Source of the DNA: Penelope pileata
Taxonomy: Eukaryota > Chordata > Aves > Galliformes > Cracidae
Direction of reading: 5' to 3'
Assembly (NCBI GenBank): GCA_013396635.1
Contig: WBMW01004965.1
Span: forward strand, 1,653,295-1,717,294
DNA length: 64,000 nucleotides
The notes under the pieces are model-generated. The model searched no databases and was not told the origin of the DNA. It saw only the letters and a list, made by a program, of their open reading frames with translations. The position numbers and the translations under genes were made by a program. Each line of letters opens with the position of its first letter. Position 1 is the stretch's first letter. Below, in pieces: positions 40,001-52,312 of the stretch.

Positions 40001-43000
40001 TCGCGTCCGTTCATTCCCCTCTGTGCTTCTGTTTGCTCATCTGCAAAATGAGCAAGATACTAATCTCCTGTTCAAAGCATTTTACAACTGGGATAGAAGA
40101 GCTAAGTACTGCTGGTGCGAAGAATCGCATCGCACAACCTTTTTTCCAGCTGTTAAGTAGTTAATTGCTCAATCTGAAGCCATCAGATGGTTTCCTTTCC
40201 CAACCAGTCCCTCCTATCAAATTGAGATCTTGAAGTATCGCTAAAAGCATCTTGTGGAATTAATTGTCTAATTTCTCTACCAACTGTACTCAGTCCTCAT
40301 TCAACAGCACGGTGAGGTGTGAGGGCAGACAGGAAAGCAGCTCTGCAAGAGAGGAAGCAGCAGAAACAAACCCCCCCGCCTCCGCAGCCAACAACAACCG
40401 ACTCACCTGGGCTCCAAACTGTCAAGGAAAATTCCATCTGCCCAATACATTACAGCTAACAGCAGCAGCCCCACTGTTACCGTGTTATCCAGCACAGAAC
40501 AATTTCATGCTCTTAAACTCCTTCACGGGGGAAAAAAAGTCACAGCGCGCCTTGGCAATGTTTAAGTGGAACAAAGTGAAAACACCCGAGTTACAACGCA
40601 GGGAGCTGTTTGCGTTCAAAGTAACCTCATCTTCTAAGGCGGCTGCGTGCTTGAAAGGCGCAGGAGGAAGGAGCCTGGCGGCATTCTCTGCTGCACACAG
40701 CGGATGGGACCAGCAGCGCGGGCTGGCGATGTGCGGGCAGCAGCTGGAGGAGAGGGGAGCAGCAGCAGCAGCCCGGTCCAGCACTGTGCCATCTTCCGTG
40801 GGTTAGAATGGATTGCTCTGATCTCATCTGGGCCCTAATTTTAGGAATGAGAAAGCTTGCCTCTCGTTAGTCAACCCAGCCTAAAACCAAGCACCAAAAC
40901 TGCTGAGATCTCCCCTTTCCCCACTTCAAGTTCCTCCCAACACCGAAGCAGCAGCGTCTTCTGCTTTCGTATTCGCTGCAAGCATTCCCATGAAGGGGAA
41001 ACTCATTTCTCTTTTAAACTAATTTACTTGTAACGAGCTCAGTTCCCATTTCAGCTTCTCTGCAAGACACACAGCTGTCATCCCTAGAGGCCTGGTGAAT
41101 CATGCTCCTCTCGGGACAAGGTGAACTTCAGACATTAAAGAACCTGAGATAAGTGTATTGCACAGGGGAAATGCACTCAGTGTAACAGCGGGCCTCCCTC
41201 CTCCCCTTGGAGGATGAGAAGGGAACAATTACAGAGTGGCAAACAGAAGAACCAGAGCACATCTATCAGACCGCCCATCTGCCGAGAGCCTCCGAGCTCT
41301 GCTGGCACCTGCAGCTCCCCAGCATCCTGCGCTGCCTGACGACACCACAACACACACTTGGAAGAATTCAAGGAGCTAGAAGCAAAGCCAAAGGCCTTTA
41401 TGCTCAATGACTGAGGAAGAAGGTGGACGAGGAGACCAGCCCTGGCTACAGGGGTCTGAGAGATAGCAGCGCTGAGGTGCACCCCAGCCCCTGCAGTTAT
41501 TCACCGTGCCTGTCATTGACCGACTGCACTTCACGCTGATAGCCAGGCTGACGTGTGCCTGCCTGCACGTGGCAAAGACCAGCAAGAAGAATACCTGCTT
41601 GCACAACACCCACCACCATGTCAAAAAGCAGACGGGAAAACAAGCAACACACTGCTGCACCCCAAATTAAAAGGAAAAAAAAAAAAATCACCTCCAAGCA
41701 CGGTGGTGGTTCCTTGCAGTATCCTGCACATTGCAGGGCCCAGCACACCCCCAGCACCCGCAGCCAGCACCAGCACCCAGCCCTGCAGAGCAGCTCCTGG
41801 CTCCCTGAAGGCCAGACTGCTTGTATCAAAGCCAAAGAACAACTCATTTTGAAATAGTCACCATGGGCTATTTTAAATTAAATTCTGAATTTATAAACCG
41901 TGATATGAAATTGAGGTTCCCACTGTATCAGGTTTCTTTAAAAAACCATTTAAGTTGGGGAGGTGCTGGGAGAAGAAATTTCTCCATTTTAATAAGGATA
42001 CAATTTTAAATGTACTGCAGTTGTCTGATGAGTCTCAGAGCAACCCTTCACCACCCTGCCCTCCTTGGCATTGATGGATTGCATAATTCCAGGAAGTAAA
42101 ATATAATTATGGAGACAGATGAACAGACACCCAAGAAACAGAATAAAAAGATACTGCGTGGCCATAAAAAGCAATATTTCATATATAACATTATTGAAAC
42201 TAAGAAAATATTATCTAAGAAAATGTTATCTGCATAAAGACTCTTTGCCTCGCCTACTGAAACTCATACAGAACAGGTGGAATTTTGTTCTGGGTATGGT
42301 CCACCCAGAACACATTTGTGCAGTCACTCTGCAGCAATGTTTTATGACACCCGCCTCACTGCGCAGCCACATGGTATGAGCATGATCAAACGACTAGAAT
42401 TTATCTTCTCCCCATCATCCTGCATCAGAACATATTCTGCATTATCTATTTCGAAAGGCGATGGGGCTCCAGCTTCCAGCACTGAGGATCTGTCTTAGCC
42501 CCGGGATGCTGGAGGCTGGGCAGAGCTCTGCAGATCGCCCGGTCTGACCGCAGCACAGCGCGGGCTCAGCCCATGCGGGCTGCTCGGGACCACGCCAGGA
42601 GGCTCAGCCTGATGGGTCGAGCTGCTTACTGCCAGATCACGAGTCAAGTAATGCTCAAGAATCTGCCAGTAATTAAGAACTGCATTTTAAGGTCTGGGAG
42701 CATTTATTTTTTTCTTTATTACTATTTCTAGAGCTGGTACATGAAGAGATGCAGCCTTCTCTCTATCACTACTTCATTGAAACTGACATTTTTTCCTACT
42801 TTCCCCAATCTGCATCCACAATTAATCAACCAAGAGCTCTCCAAAGTAAAACAATAGAACACCACCACCTCCCTCCCAGCTTTCTTCACCTAGACCATGC
42901 ACTCAGCCCTTTCCAGATCAGAACTCCCACAACAAAGCCCCACACTGTCCCAAAGGTCAGCTACGAGACCTGCTCCAGCAAAAAGAAGGAAAACGTGAAG

Positions 43001-45621
43001 GCTGGAGGCTGAGCAATTTGGCCACGTTATGTCTCCTAACAGCAGGAAATCCAGGAGAGGATATCTCGGGCTGCAGGGCTTCCCAGAGGTAACTCCTGAG
43101 CACGTTTCAAAGTGACAGCACCCGTCCCTTGGCACAGCAGAAATGCTCTGTGCACGCAGGAGCTGCTGGGAGCCACTCGAGCACCCTGGCCATAGGCAGG
43201 CACTGTCTGCTGCCCTTCTCTGCTCCTCAGCCCACTCAGCATTTAGGGGTGCTTCCAACATGAATATTTTCCTGCTTAAAACACAGATGATTTTCATCCT
43301 CAAGTTGTTCACTGTAAGTAGAAAAAAAAAATCACAGTATCTTACTAAAGGGTTTCTCTAAGAAACTGAACTACAAAGTGCATTTTTCTGTCTGTTTTCA
43401 AAAGACTGTAACAATAACAGAAATAAAGGAAGAACACTGAAGAAAAAAAAACGTTAAACAAAAAAACCAAGCAGCAAAACAAGCAACATGTACATATACT
43501 TCACATACAGCCTTCCCTTTCAAACCACTTAAGAGAAAACGTTCTCTAGACAGATGGTGTTTTCCCTGTCTTGACTCCAGTTCAAATCTCCTTTTTGGAG
43601 AGACCAAGTTTTCCACTGAACTGCACATTATACACCAACAAAGAATAAATAGGCTAAATATAGCTTGCAGCCAAATTGCTGCAGTCTTGTGGTGCAGCAT
43701 ATCCAGAAGTCCTTTGAGGACAGTCAGCATGCTGTCAGCATACCCGGCTCCAGGTTGAGGTTCTCCACTTTATAAATCAACGCCATCCCTCCCAGAGCTC
43801 TCTGGAGCACACTTATTCTCAGGCTGCAAGAGCTGCCTCACCCACACTGAAAAATGCTGAGGAGCAGAGCGTTGTGAAGCTGCTCTGCTCTCGTGTTTCA
43901 CCCAGGACTGCTCACTTGGGGGACTGAAGGGCTCAGCAGCAGCGTAACGGGACAGCGAGCCAGCGTCTGTCAGCCACTGGTGCCATCGTTACGTTCCCCA
44001 GGATGGCTGAAATTAATTATCCCACCACTGCCACTCAGAGCACACGGCTGTGGCTGGCTCTCCTGGCACCAAAAAGCCCTTTTTACAGGGAAGTAATCAG
44101 GGCCAGTGAAAGCTCTATCAGTGTTTATCAGGAAATCCCTTAGCAAAACTCACTGCACTTTATGTGCCCGCTGCTACCCAGGCCGCACGACGCATACACT
44201 CAGCAGGAGGAGAGCCAAAACCCAGAAGAAAGATTCACTGTTCAGGCCAACCGGGCATTCAGAGACCTTCAGCACCAGCTTCCCCTGGCACATGTGCCTG
44301 GAGGCACAGCGAGGGGCCTGAGCTCAGGAGCTTTACAAAACTCCCCCAGACCAGCACTAAATCCACAGAGCACGGACCAGCTCACACAGCAGGAATGGAC
44401 CTGCAGTGTCGGGCTGGCAGTGCCACAACGAGCTCCGACCATCTACAGGGGGTTGGGAAGACAAGCACCAGCGGTGCTGGGCCCACAGGCACCGAGTGCC
44501 TCTCTGCAGAGTGCTTCCTGGCCTTGCTGTTGTCAGTGCTTTCTGGGGGTAGGCTTCTTTTTATTATTATTACTTTTTATTTTGCTAAACAACCTGTTGC
44601 CTGACCCGCTGAGAGCCATCTGGCCCCAGGTGGGCTGCTCCCCACGCACACACGTTTTATTTTGGCAGGCGAGATCGCCGTCGTGGTGGCAAGGCAGGAA
44701 ACGCTTATTGTTTTACATGTTTACAAACAGCCCCTTCAGATCTCCCTTCTGTCCCCTGAGGTAATATGTATTGTAATAAATTCCTAATTCGCATTACGAT
44801 GATTTAAACAGCTTTGGAGTGGCATGTTTTAGTGCCTTGATTCAATTGTCTGCCTCTCAAACTGACAGCCTGCTCGCTGCAGCTCCCCGGCGGTGCCGAG
44901 CTGCTCCCTCGCAACACGGATAAATATGCAGGAAGAGCCCCACTTCTGGAAAAGGAATTAGTAACAACGTCATCTGAGCGCCTCGCCAAGGAGATGGAAT
45001 ACATCCTGCCAGCTTGCCCCAAGCACATCGCTAAGCTACAAAATCTTCATGTTTGGGGTTACCTTGAACAATGCTGTCACGCTGAAGCTTTTTATTCCAT
45101 TTACGATGAATTCCTGTCATCCAGGCAAAGAAATCCTGGCAGGCTCTCGGCCATCACACCTCCTTCAGCTGCTGCAGCACCTCCCAGGCTGCATGGAAAG
45201 GAAGGCAGGCTGGAGAGCCCCGTGCTAGCGAGACAGAACCGCGTGTCGCAGGGAGAGGCACAGACAGGTGCACCGCTGCCCAAGTCCTGAGCAGTGAGAA
45301 CCCACTGACAAAGCTTCAGTGTTTCTGCTGCTGTCACCACAAAGAAATTGTCCCGCAACAATGTGACAGCAAAAGCTGGCTTTTAAATATGGTAATGGCT
45401 GCCTTAAAAGGCAGGCAGCTGCATGGAAGTATGCAATAGATCTTGGGTAATTGCTTAATGTTTTCACCTTGCACTAACCCCAAACCATTCTCATTTGTAT
45501 TCACAACTTATTAGTCACTACCTGCATACATGCAAGAAAATGCAGATGAAAAACAAAAGGATTCTTTAAAAAAAAATCAGCATCAAATTTGCTTTGATAT
45601 TTTTAAACCTCCAAAGCTTGA

Positions 45622-45669
45622 TTTTTTTTTTTTTTTTTTTTTTTTGTTTNNTTTTTTTTTTTTTTTTTT
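45622..45669. repeat. Long T-rich run interrupted by a 2-base gap
   Basis: T24 at 45622-45645, then G, TTT, two N at 45650-45651, then T18 to 45669. The unresolved bases sit inside the homopolymer, so the true length is unknown and the gap is probably a sequencing or assembly failure in the run. Confidence 0.9.
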
Positions 45670-46189
45670 GTTTCAACTTTTCTAAGCCGCACTGGTAGAA
45701 GTATCAAGAAATCAGCAACTACACTTATGACAGAAAAAAACAGTATAAAAGCATTGTGCTGTGATTAAAGCATACTTTGCTGTTACAGTCTGGATCTTTG
45801 CTTGTTTTCTTCTAATTAGGCATATTCTAGTCAAGATAAAAATAAGTTGACTTCTTTTCTTTCTCTTCCTTTTATTAAAGCAGCAAACATGATGCTGTTA
45901 AATTGCTGATAGATCTGTTCCATATCGCTACACCTACTTTGAGAATCAGCCACACATGAGAACCACTGATATCTGGCGTCGGAAGAGCTGCTTTTTCTTT
46001 AAAAGTGCCTTACTACAGGTTATTAGGCAAACCACAGTGCACCTTTGCAAACACGCAGAGGAACAGATGGGGCTGTCCCTTGTTGAATCCAATCCCAAGT
46101 ACTCCACGCAGCTCAAGTGGAAAGGCTCTGTTTATAACCACAGAGCAGCAGAGCTGTTGGGCTAACCAAATCCTCTCGCAGAAGCTCAC

Positions 46190-46263
46190 CTGGCTGTGAC
46201 AGCAGCTTCTTTGCTCAGTGACTGCTGCCTTCAGCGATGGGCTCTGGTCAGCCCCAGCCCCAC
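46190..46263 (-). other. Weak candidate exon, 74 bases
   Basis: On the minus strand the acceptor GATGACTTTCCTTTTGGCTCAG precedes 74 bases that end in CCAG, followed by GTGAGCTT, a strong donor. Only one of the three frames is open: two carried bases, then 24 codons containing ADQSPSLKAAVTEQRSCCHSQ-like sequence, ending at phase 0. Its end phase would fit the exon at 31655-31750. Its start does not fit a predecessor that ends at phase 0 or with two bases over. The peptide is Ser/Gln/Ala-rich without a recognisable domain. It could be real, part of a non-coding transcript, or chance. Confidence 0.2.
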
Positions 46264-49200
46264 CTGAGCCAAAAGGAAAGTCATCGTGCCACCTCACTCC
46301 GTGAGGGCAGCCACCCACCTCCCAGCATGTCCCTGGCCATGCTTACCAACAGGTCCAACTGGCTCCCAGTAACACAGGGCCCACAGCCCCATCAGCTGCT
46401 GCTGACTGCCATCACCCCTATTACACTGCTGCTGCACAATTCTTCAGATGAAAACATCCCATTTCCAATCCAAGCTTAACTCGAGCACCATAGTTCCAGT
46501 CTGTTTCTCCAGGCTCATCTTTAGCTCCTTGGAACAGGTGACCATCCAGCAAGGAGAGCAATGCACAAGCTCCTGCAGTAACCATGCTTCACCTACCAGT
46601 CGCCAGCTCCAGCACTGATCCCGTCCTCACAATGTTTTCAAGCACTGTATACACCTCACACTTTCCTCAAGTACAGCAGAATGTATGATCTCAGAACACT
46701 GCATTTGCTAGGTCTCAGTCTGCTGAGCAAAGAAAGAAGTCTTCAGAGCAGGAATAAACTTTTCATCCTCCTATCTCAGGAAAAATACAAGAGCTTAGGC
46801 AGGATAGACGCTGCATTTCAGCACAATCCTCCTCCAAACACTGCAGCGGGCTGTCAAGCCATATTAGCACAGAGCTGTCTCATAATTCACTCAGGATGCA
46901 CTTTTCAGAAATGCAAACCTCAGAACATATGTACCCATTGAGATAGAGCATAAAATAAAAAATTCAACAGAAAAGTCAACAACAGTTTATAGAGAAGGAT
47001 TATGGATGCAAAGAGATTTGCATTTGATATATAAGCAAATCCCAGTGATCTGGATTAAAGCAGGAAAGCCTACTTCAGACATCCAGAAAGGCTAGGAAAA
47101 AAAAGAACAATTAAAAAGCCTACAGGACCATAATTAAGCCCATAGGACAAAAAATTCATTATTCCAACAGTCATAACGCATGAAGTAGCATGGAAAGAGG
47201 TGTCTGGAAATATCAGAAATGGGAGAGTTGGCTTTTCCAAAGAAATTCAAGGAGACTATAATGAGGGAGGAAGGAGACTGATGAGAAGCAGAGGCCACAC
47301 AGTCGTGACTCCTTCCACCTCCTAGTGTCTTATGCTCCAAAACAAGCTGAGCAATGGCAGAGCAGAGAGAAGGGAAGAAATGATCTTGAATCATTCAGCC
47401 TGGAACACTCCAACCGAAAACGTCAACTTGTCGGTGCTGTGAGATCCTGCCCTGAACTCCTAACCTGAAGCCTTCACCTGGGGTTCTGTTCCCCTCCTAA
47501 AGTGCTGGACCTGGATGGCAGGAATGCTCCCCAGTGCACCAGACCCTGCCCAGGCAGGGGAAGATGGGCTGCAGCAGATAGGAGCTGGCTCCCAGCATGC
47601 AGGGATTGTCATTCACTTGCCTACAGCACCAGTGAGACCAGGACTGCACCCACAGCTTCCAACCCCCCACCTCTTTCCTTTGGAAAACAGGAAATATGTT
47701 TTTTAAGCAATTTCTCCACTAATAATTCACGGTTTCGGTCAAAGGCACGAAGCATTAAAGCAGTTCAGCAGAAAGGAGACACGAGCTTTGCACATGCCCT
47801 GCTTCCCTCCCCTGCCAAGGAGGCAGCAGCACTCTGCCCAGCCTCACCCAGCGGGATGAACTCGCCACCAGCAGCTCCTACAGTAAAAGGATGTTTTTAA
47901 TTAACACAGTGTCAGCCGATAGAGGAAAAACATATTTAGACCTGGATCAGCATATGCTTCACTTAACGATAATCATTGTGTTGACAAAGCTTGACAGCTA
48001 AAGTTACACTGATCTGGGTCTAAACAAGTTTTTCTGTAACACTTTGTATGACACTGGCAAAAAGGTATGAATTAAGACAAGTAGTCTTTAGCCGATTTGG
48101 TGCCTTTTTAAATCATCGTGCTCCTACATCCTATGGAGAAAAGCTCTCCTATCTGGCTTACATAATGGAGATGAAGACAAACCCTGACTCCCCTTTTACA
48201 AACTGTGTATTCACTGTGACAACTGCTTGTTTCCTAAACAGAATAAAACTAGTTCCATCTGCATTCTAATGAAGAAGAGATGCAGTGCTGTTATCCAAGG
48301 GTGCTAATGGAGACTTAAGACAGAAGGTCCTTCAATTTCCCTCACCACCTCCAATGCCCAACCAGGGAGGAAATACAGTAAATCCACGCTGCCTCCAAGC
48401 ACTCCCCCCTGCTTGTCCGAGTGCTTAATTACTGACCGATTCACAAGCAAATGGAGAACTCACAGAAAGGAAATATTTTGTACTTGGCCACATACTGAAT
48501 TAGAGAAGAATTAAAAGTTATCTAATAACGGCAGCAACCAGTGCAGTGTTCCACCACCTACAGTAAAAAGGAACTAAGTAAGCATCTCAAACAGGGAAAA
48601 CCCCAATTCTTTGACAGGAGGGGGGGGGAAAGAAAAGCATCAATCACAAGCTGTCATGATATCCCATTGTTCAGCACTGTTAGCATTAGAAAACAGTCAC
48701 TAGGGATTAAGCCAGCAGAGTATGTATAGTAGTTACTGACTGTTAAGCAAACGCATGCTGCCTGGTAACACATGGCGCAAGGCTGTGATTAATCATTACG
48801 ATGAGACAGAAGGCGTGCTACTGTGCAACAGCGTCAGGAACTGAACTGTGCCCTGCCTCTAATGACAACTTGCTTATCCTAACGTGCTCCACATTTGTAT
48901 GACTAAGAAAGCGTCCTCGTTGCTTATTTGCTGATGGCTGAAGCCTGAAGGAAGCAGGTGAAACACTCAGGGTTTGACCCTTGATGGGGCTCCGATAAAA
49001 AGCATCTTTGATAGGAGCTGGTGTTAAGGTTTCTTCAGGAAAGCACTTGAAGCCTTTCCTCCCAAATCACCCTTCTAAAAGAGCTCCTCTTGATTTACAG
49101 TGACAATATTTTTCTAGATGAACTGCAAAAGGTGGTGCCTGTGGTGAAAACAAACCTGGTATTTTTACATCTGTCTTTTATACAAAAAGCAACCAAGAAC

Positions 49201-52157
49201 CTAAGCTTCAGACCTTCAGTGAGTCCACATCCACCTTCAGAAAATACCTCGCAACACCAAACCTTACCCTCTTTGCTCCCTGTTAGCCGCCCTATCCAAG
49301 CTTCAAGTGACCTCTAAAAGCTGTGCATGTAGTAAAGAATTCTGCTTCCATCTATTACCAGAAATCATTTCTTTTTAGTTTGGGGCTTAAATACAGGGAA
49401 AAATCCAAAAGCTCTGTACCATCAGCAAGGGAAGAAAGCAGGACCTCTTGTCTCTTCCATTCTGCCCAGCGCAAGGGGCAATTAGTGAAGTTCTACACTG
49501 CATTCAGCAGTATTTCACAGGAGCAATTATTTATCAAGGGTACAGACAATAGCATTGATTGTTACAAGTTTGATTGATTAAACAGACAAATTGGCACAGT
49601 CTCTCCTTCCCTGTCTGCCATATGTTTCTTCTTAAACATCTGGTAAAGCCGTTGTGTTTCCTTGAGTAACCTAACAGGTGTTGAATCAAATCCTTAATGC
49701 TTCAGTTTTCCCATTGGAAGCAGATGGGTGAAGGAGACAGAAGAATATTGCATTTCCAATCTCTCCCTCACCTTCATCTCCTCAGTGGTGGCCTCACTAA
49801 TGGCCTCAGGTAAAAGGCAGTAGAGGAGACTCCAGCCAACCGTGTCGCTTAATGGGGAGAAGATTCTACAGCGAGGCAAGGAAGTCTGACCTTACTGCAC
49901 CAATTCAATTTCTCGCAGCACAAAAGATGCAAAAAAAGAAAAAAAAATTTTACTTAGCACTCATGCACCTTGTAATTTTAAGTGTTGAACACACTGCCTC
50001 CCATCTCAGGGCAAGGAGGGCTTGCACACCGGGCTCGGGGCAGCGGGAGCCATGGTCCCTCTGCGGCAGCAAGCACCGCCTGCCGCCCCCGCAGCCACGG
50101 GCGGGCAGCGGGCCAGAGAAGTAATCCTAGCTGAAAGAGCAGAAACACAGGTGCCTAGCATCGAGAGGGCACTCTATTTTGAAAAATGCAACACCACTTT
50201 AGCTAATTAGGTCTTATCTGTTTAAAGCTACAGGATAGTTTGATAACAATTAGGAAGGACTCCCAACAGGCTGTTGGGATCAAAGGCCCTTTCTGCTACA
50301 ACGTTTAACAAGGAAATTAACACTTTTGCCAAGTAATTTGCACATGCTGCCAAAGTTGGTTTAACTTGCTGTAATATTTTAGTTTTAAATGTGTACCTGC
50401 AGAGATGCTGCTTTAATTCTAGCACTCTGCATGCCAGCTACGGGCTCCCAAGCACACCACCAGCTCCCATTTACTGCTGCAGAGGAGCTTCCACAAACGG
50501 TCTAACACAAGGGCAGGCAGAAGTGCTTGCCATTATTCACTTTAAAAAAAAAAAAGTTTGGAGGCAAAGGAATCCCTCACCACCTTTTTCTTCATGGAAA
50601 CTAAATACTTCCAAAAGACTGCCTGTGGGATCCGAACCCTTAATGTCACAAAAATTAATGAGAACTGTGATGCTGAGATACCATGCGTGCTTGGAAAATT
50701 CCAACCGGACTCTTGTGATGAGGTTTTAATACTAGAGGCTGGGGAGCAATCATGGCTCCAGGGAGCTGTAATGATGAATGGCTGGGGGACAGTGAATATA
50801 ATAAGGGAAAACACAAATTCAACAGCTGTATTTCATAAAGAAACAATAAAACCATGCATGGCAGTTTTTCTTTTCTAATTCAGTGCTGTGTTTAAAGAGA
50901 CATTCTGATACCCAGTAAATTATGCTCACATATCCGCCACTGATTGCTCTTTAATAAAAGCAAGCTTCCAGCAGACCAGGGCACTCTCCTGGTTCCCTGT
51001 GATCCAGGGCAGGGCCGAGTACAAGCATGCAGTTTGACTCCTGTGCTCCCTTAGGTGCAGCTTGTTGTACTCCAGAGAGCTCCGTATGCTCGTGTACCCA
51101 GAGCCACCCCCGTGCCACAGATGCTGTCCTTTGGGAGGCGGAACAAACTGAAGGTTGGATCCTGAAAGGAGAGCCTTTCCCCAGGCTGCTGGTATATGGA
51201 GACAATCCAGACAGCGATATTTAGCTCAGTTTAATGAGCAAGAACCCAGAGTTTATCAGGAGAGCTGCTCAACACAGCCCTTCCCAGGCAGGAGCCTGTG
51301 CACCAGCCTGAAGTTGTGTTTAGTCTTCTCAGTAAATCAAGAGTAGAGAAGAACCACATCCTGCCCTGCACCAGAACCGATGCGATGTGACAGGCTCCTC
51401 CCCTGCTGCCAGGAACCAACTTCCACAGCCACCTCCAGGATTTTATGGCCCTTCAAAGGAAGCTTCGAGTCTTCCACCATGTTTAATTAGAGCGCACGGA
51501 GTGCACCACATTCTCAAGTTTTTAATCATAGAAGCTTTGTGAATTTATTAACAAGCCAGCAGACAGCATGATAACGGGAATTAAGAGTATTTGCAATCCT
51601 TTTGCTACTTCTGTCCAAATGATGATCGTTACATGCCAAGAGACTCCGAGGGCTCACAATTACTGTGTTACAGCAGCTCCCGCGCTCTTAAATCAAAGGC
51701 TAAAGGCTTAAATCAAAATCACAGTGCTGTGTGCTGTAAAAAGGTAGGAAAAAACAGCTTCTGGGAAATTCTAAGCAGGCTGGCAAGCAAATACAGAGAC
51801 ACCAGTAATTGTCACACATTGCTTATTTGACCTCAGGCAAGTTGTTTACTTTTTGCCTGGGTTTCATATCTGTAAAATCTAGCTGATAATACCAAGTGTA
51901 TCCAGAGCTCCCAAGTTCTGTGTCTGAGCCAACACACTCATTTTTTTTAAAACAAAAAGTGAGATGAACCATCATTCATATTTTTGGGTATGAAAATCTC
52001 TGCTGTTCTACTCACATCACGATGACTCTCCAAGTGTTAAACAGTGTTTTGTTAGGATTTTCTCCTTATAAAGAAATATCAGTCTAGAGACATTAACTTA
52101 AATTACACAAAACCTTATTTCAAAAGCAGTATTTTATACTGTGCAGAGTATGTCTAC
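46264..52157. other. Non-coding stretch
   Basis: No supportable gene. A plus-strand frame of 73 codons at 48048-48269 lies in DNA of ordinary composition and is unusually protein-like, but it lacks convincing splice or promoter signals (see findings). A CpG-dense pocket of about 95 bases lies at 50020-50115. Poly-A runs occur near 49930-49946 and 50543-50554. Confidence 0.5.
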
Positions 52158-52312
52158 CTTCTCCAGTCTCTAAAATCCACCAGCAGCCATGACCAAACCA
52201 GCACGCATCGATCCGCCATTATACGTATGAAGCCAGCCTCCTGCATACGATCCGACACCAAAACAGGCACCCGAACCCCCAGAAACCTCCCTGCAGACAG
52301 CCTGCTGCATTT
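52158..52312 (-). other. Candidate exon, 155 bases
   Basis: On the minus strand the acceptor AAGAGCTTTGTGCTCTCAG leads into 155 bases ending in GAGAAG, followed by GTAGAC, a moderate donor. Only the phase-0 frame stays open throughout; it leaves two bases over. The peptide includes RFLGVRVPVLVSDRMQEAGF and later LVWSWLLVDFRDWRR, a hydrophobic to aromatic mix. The segment holds several CpGs (GGATCGTATG, ATACGTAT, GGATCGATGCG) in CpG-poor surroundings, which suggests constraint or an inserted element. I do not recognise a family. It may be a coding exon, a non-coding exon or an old mobile fragment. Confidence 0.25.

Larger units (their letters stand above)
32131..46189. other. Long non-coding stretch with chance frames
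   Basis: About 14 kb without a reliable exon. Several long frames (32807-33412, 35416-35958, 40264-40806, 44162-44764, all plus) lie in GC-rich DNA; they are rich in Ser, Pro, Ala and Gln and lack paired splice sites, so I regard them as chance. A minus-strand donor of perfect form (CAG then GTGAGT) at 40407 lacks a convincing acceptor. A no-ATG minus frame at 33886-34050 is listed separately. CpG-dense DNA occurs at about 42515-42600, and T15 and A13 runs at 34831-34845 and 41675-41687. Confidence 0.5.

Noticed and set aside
40407..40455. Minus-strand 49-base exon candidate with a perfect donor (CAG then GTGAGT)
   Set aside because: The acceptor (GCTGCTGCTGTTAG) is weak and one frame stops immediately. 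The membrane-helix-like frame VGLLLLAVMYW extends past the acceptor and looks like a by-product of CTG repeats.
44162..44764. Plus-strand frame of 200 codons with a hydrophobic stretch near its end
   Set aside because: The hydrophobic stretch comes from a T-rich tract and could mimic a membrane helix; the rest is low-complexity and unsupported by splice sites or a plausible start.
44994..45290. Plus-strand frame of 98 codons with a protein-like first half
   Set aside because: No acceptor or promoter before it and no donor after the plausible part; the second half is low-complexity.
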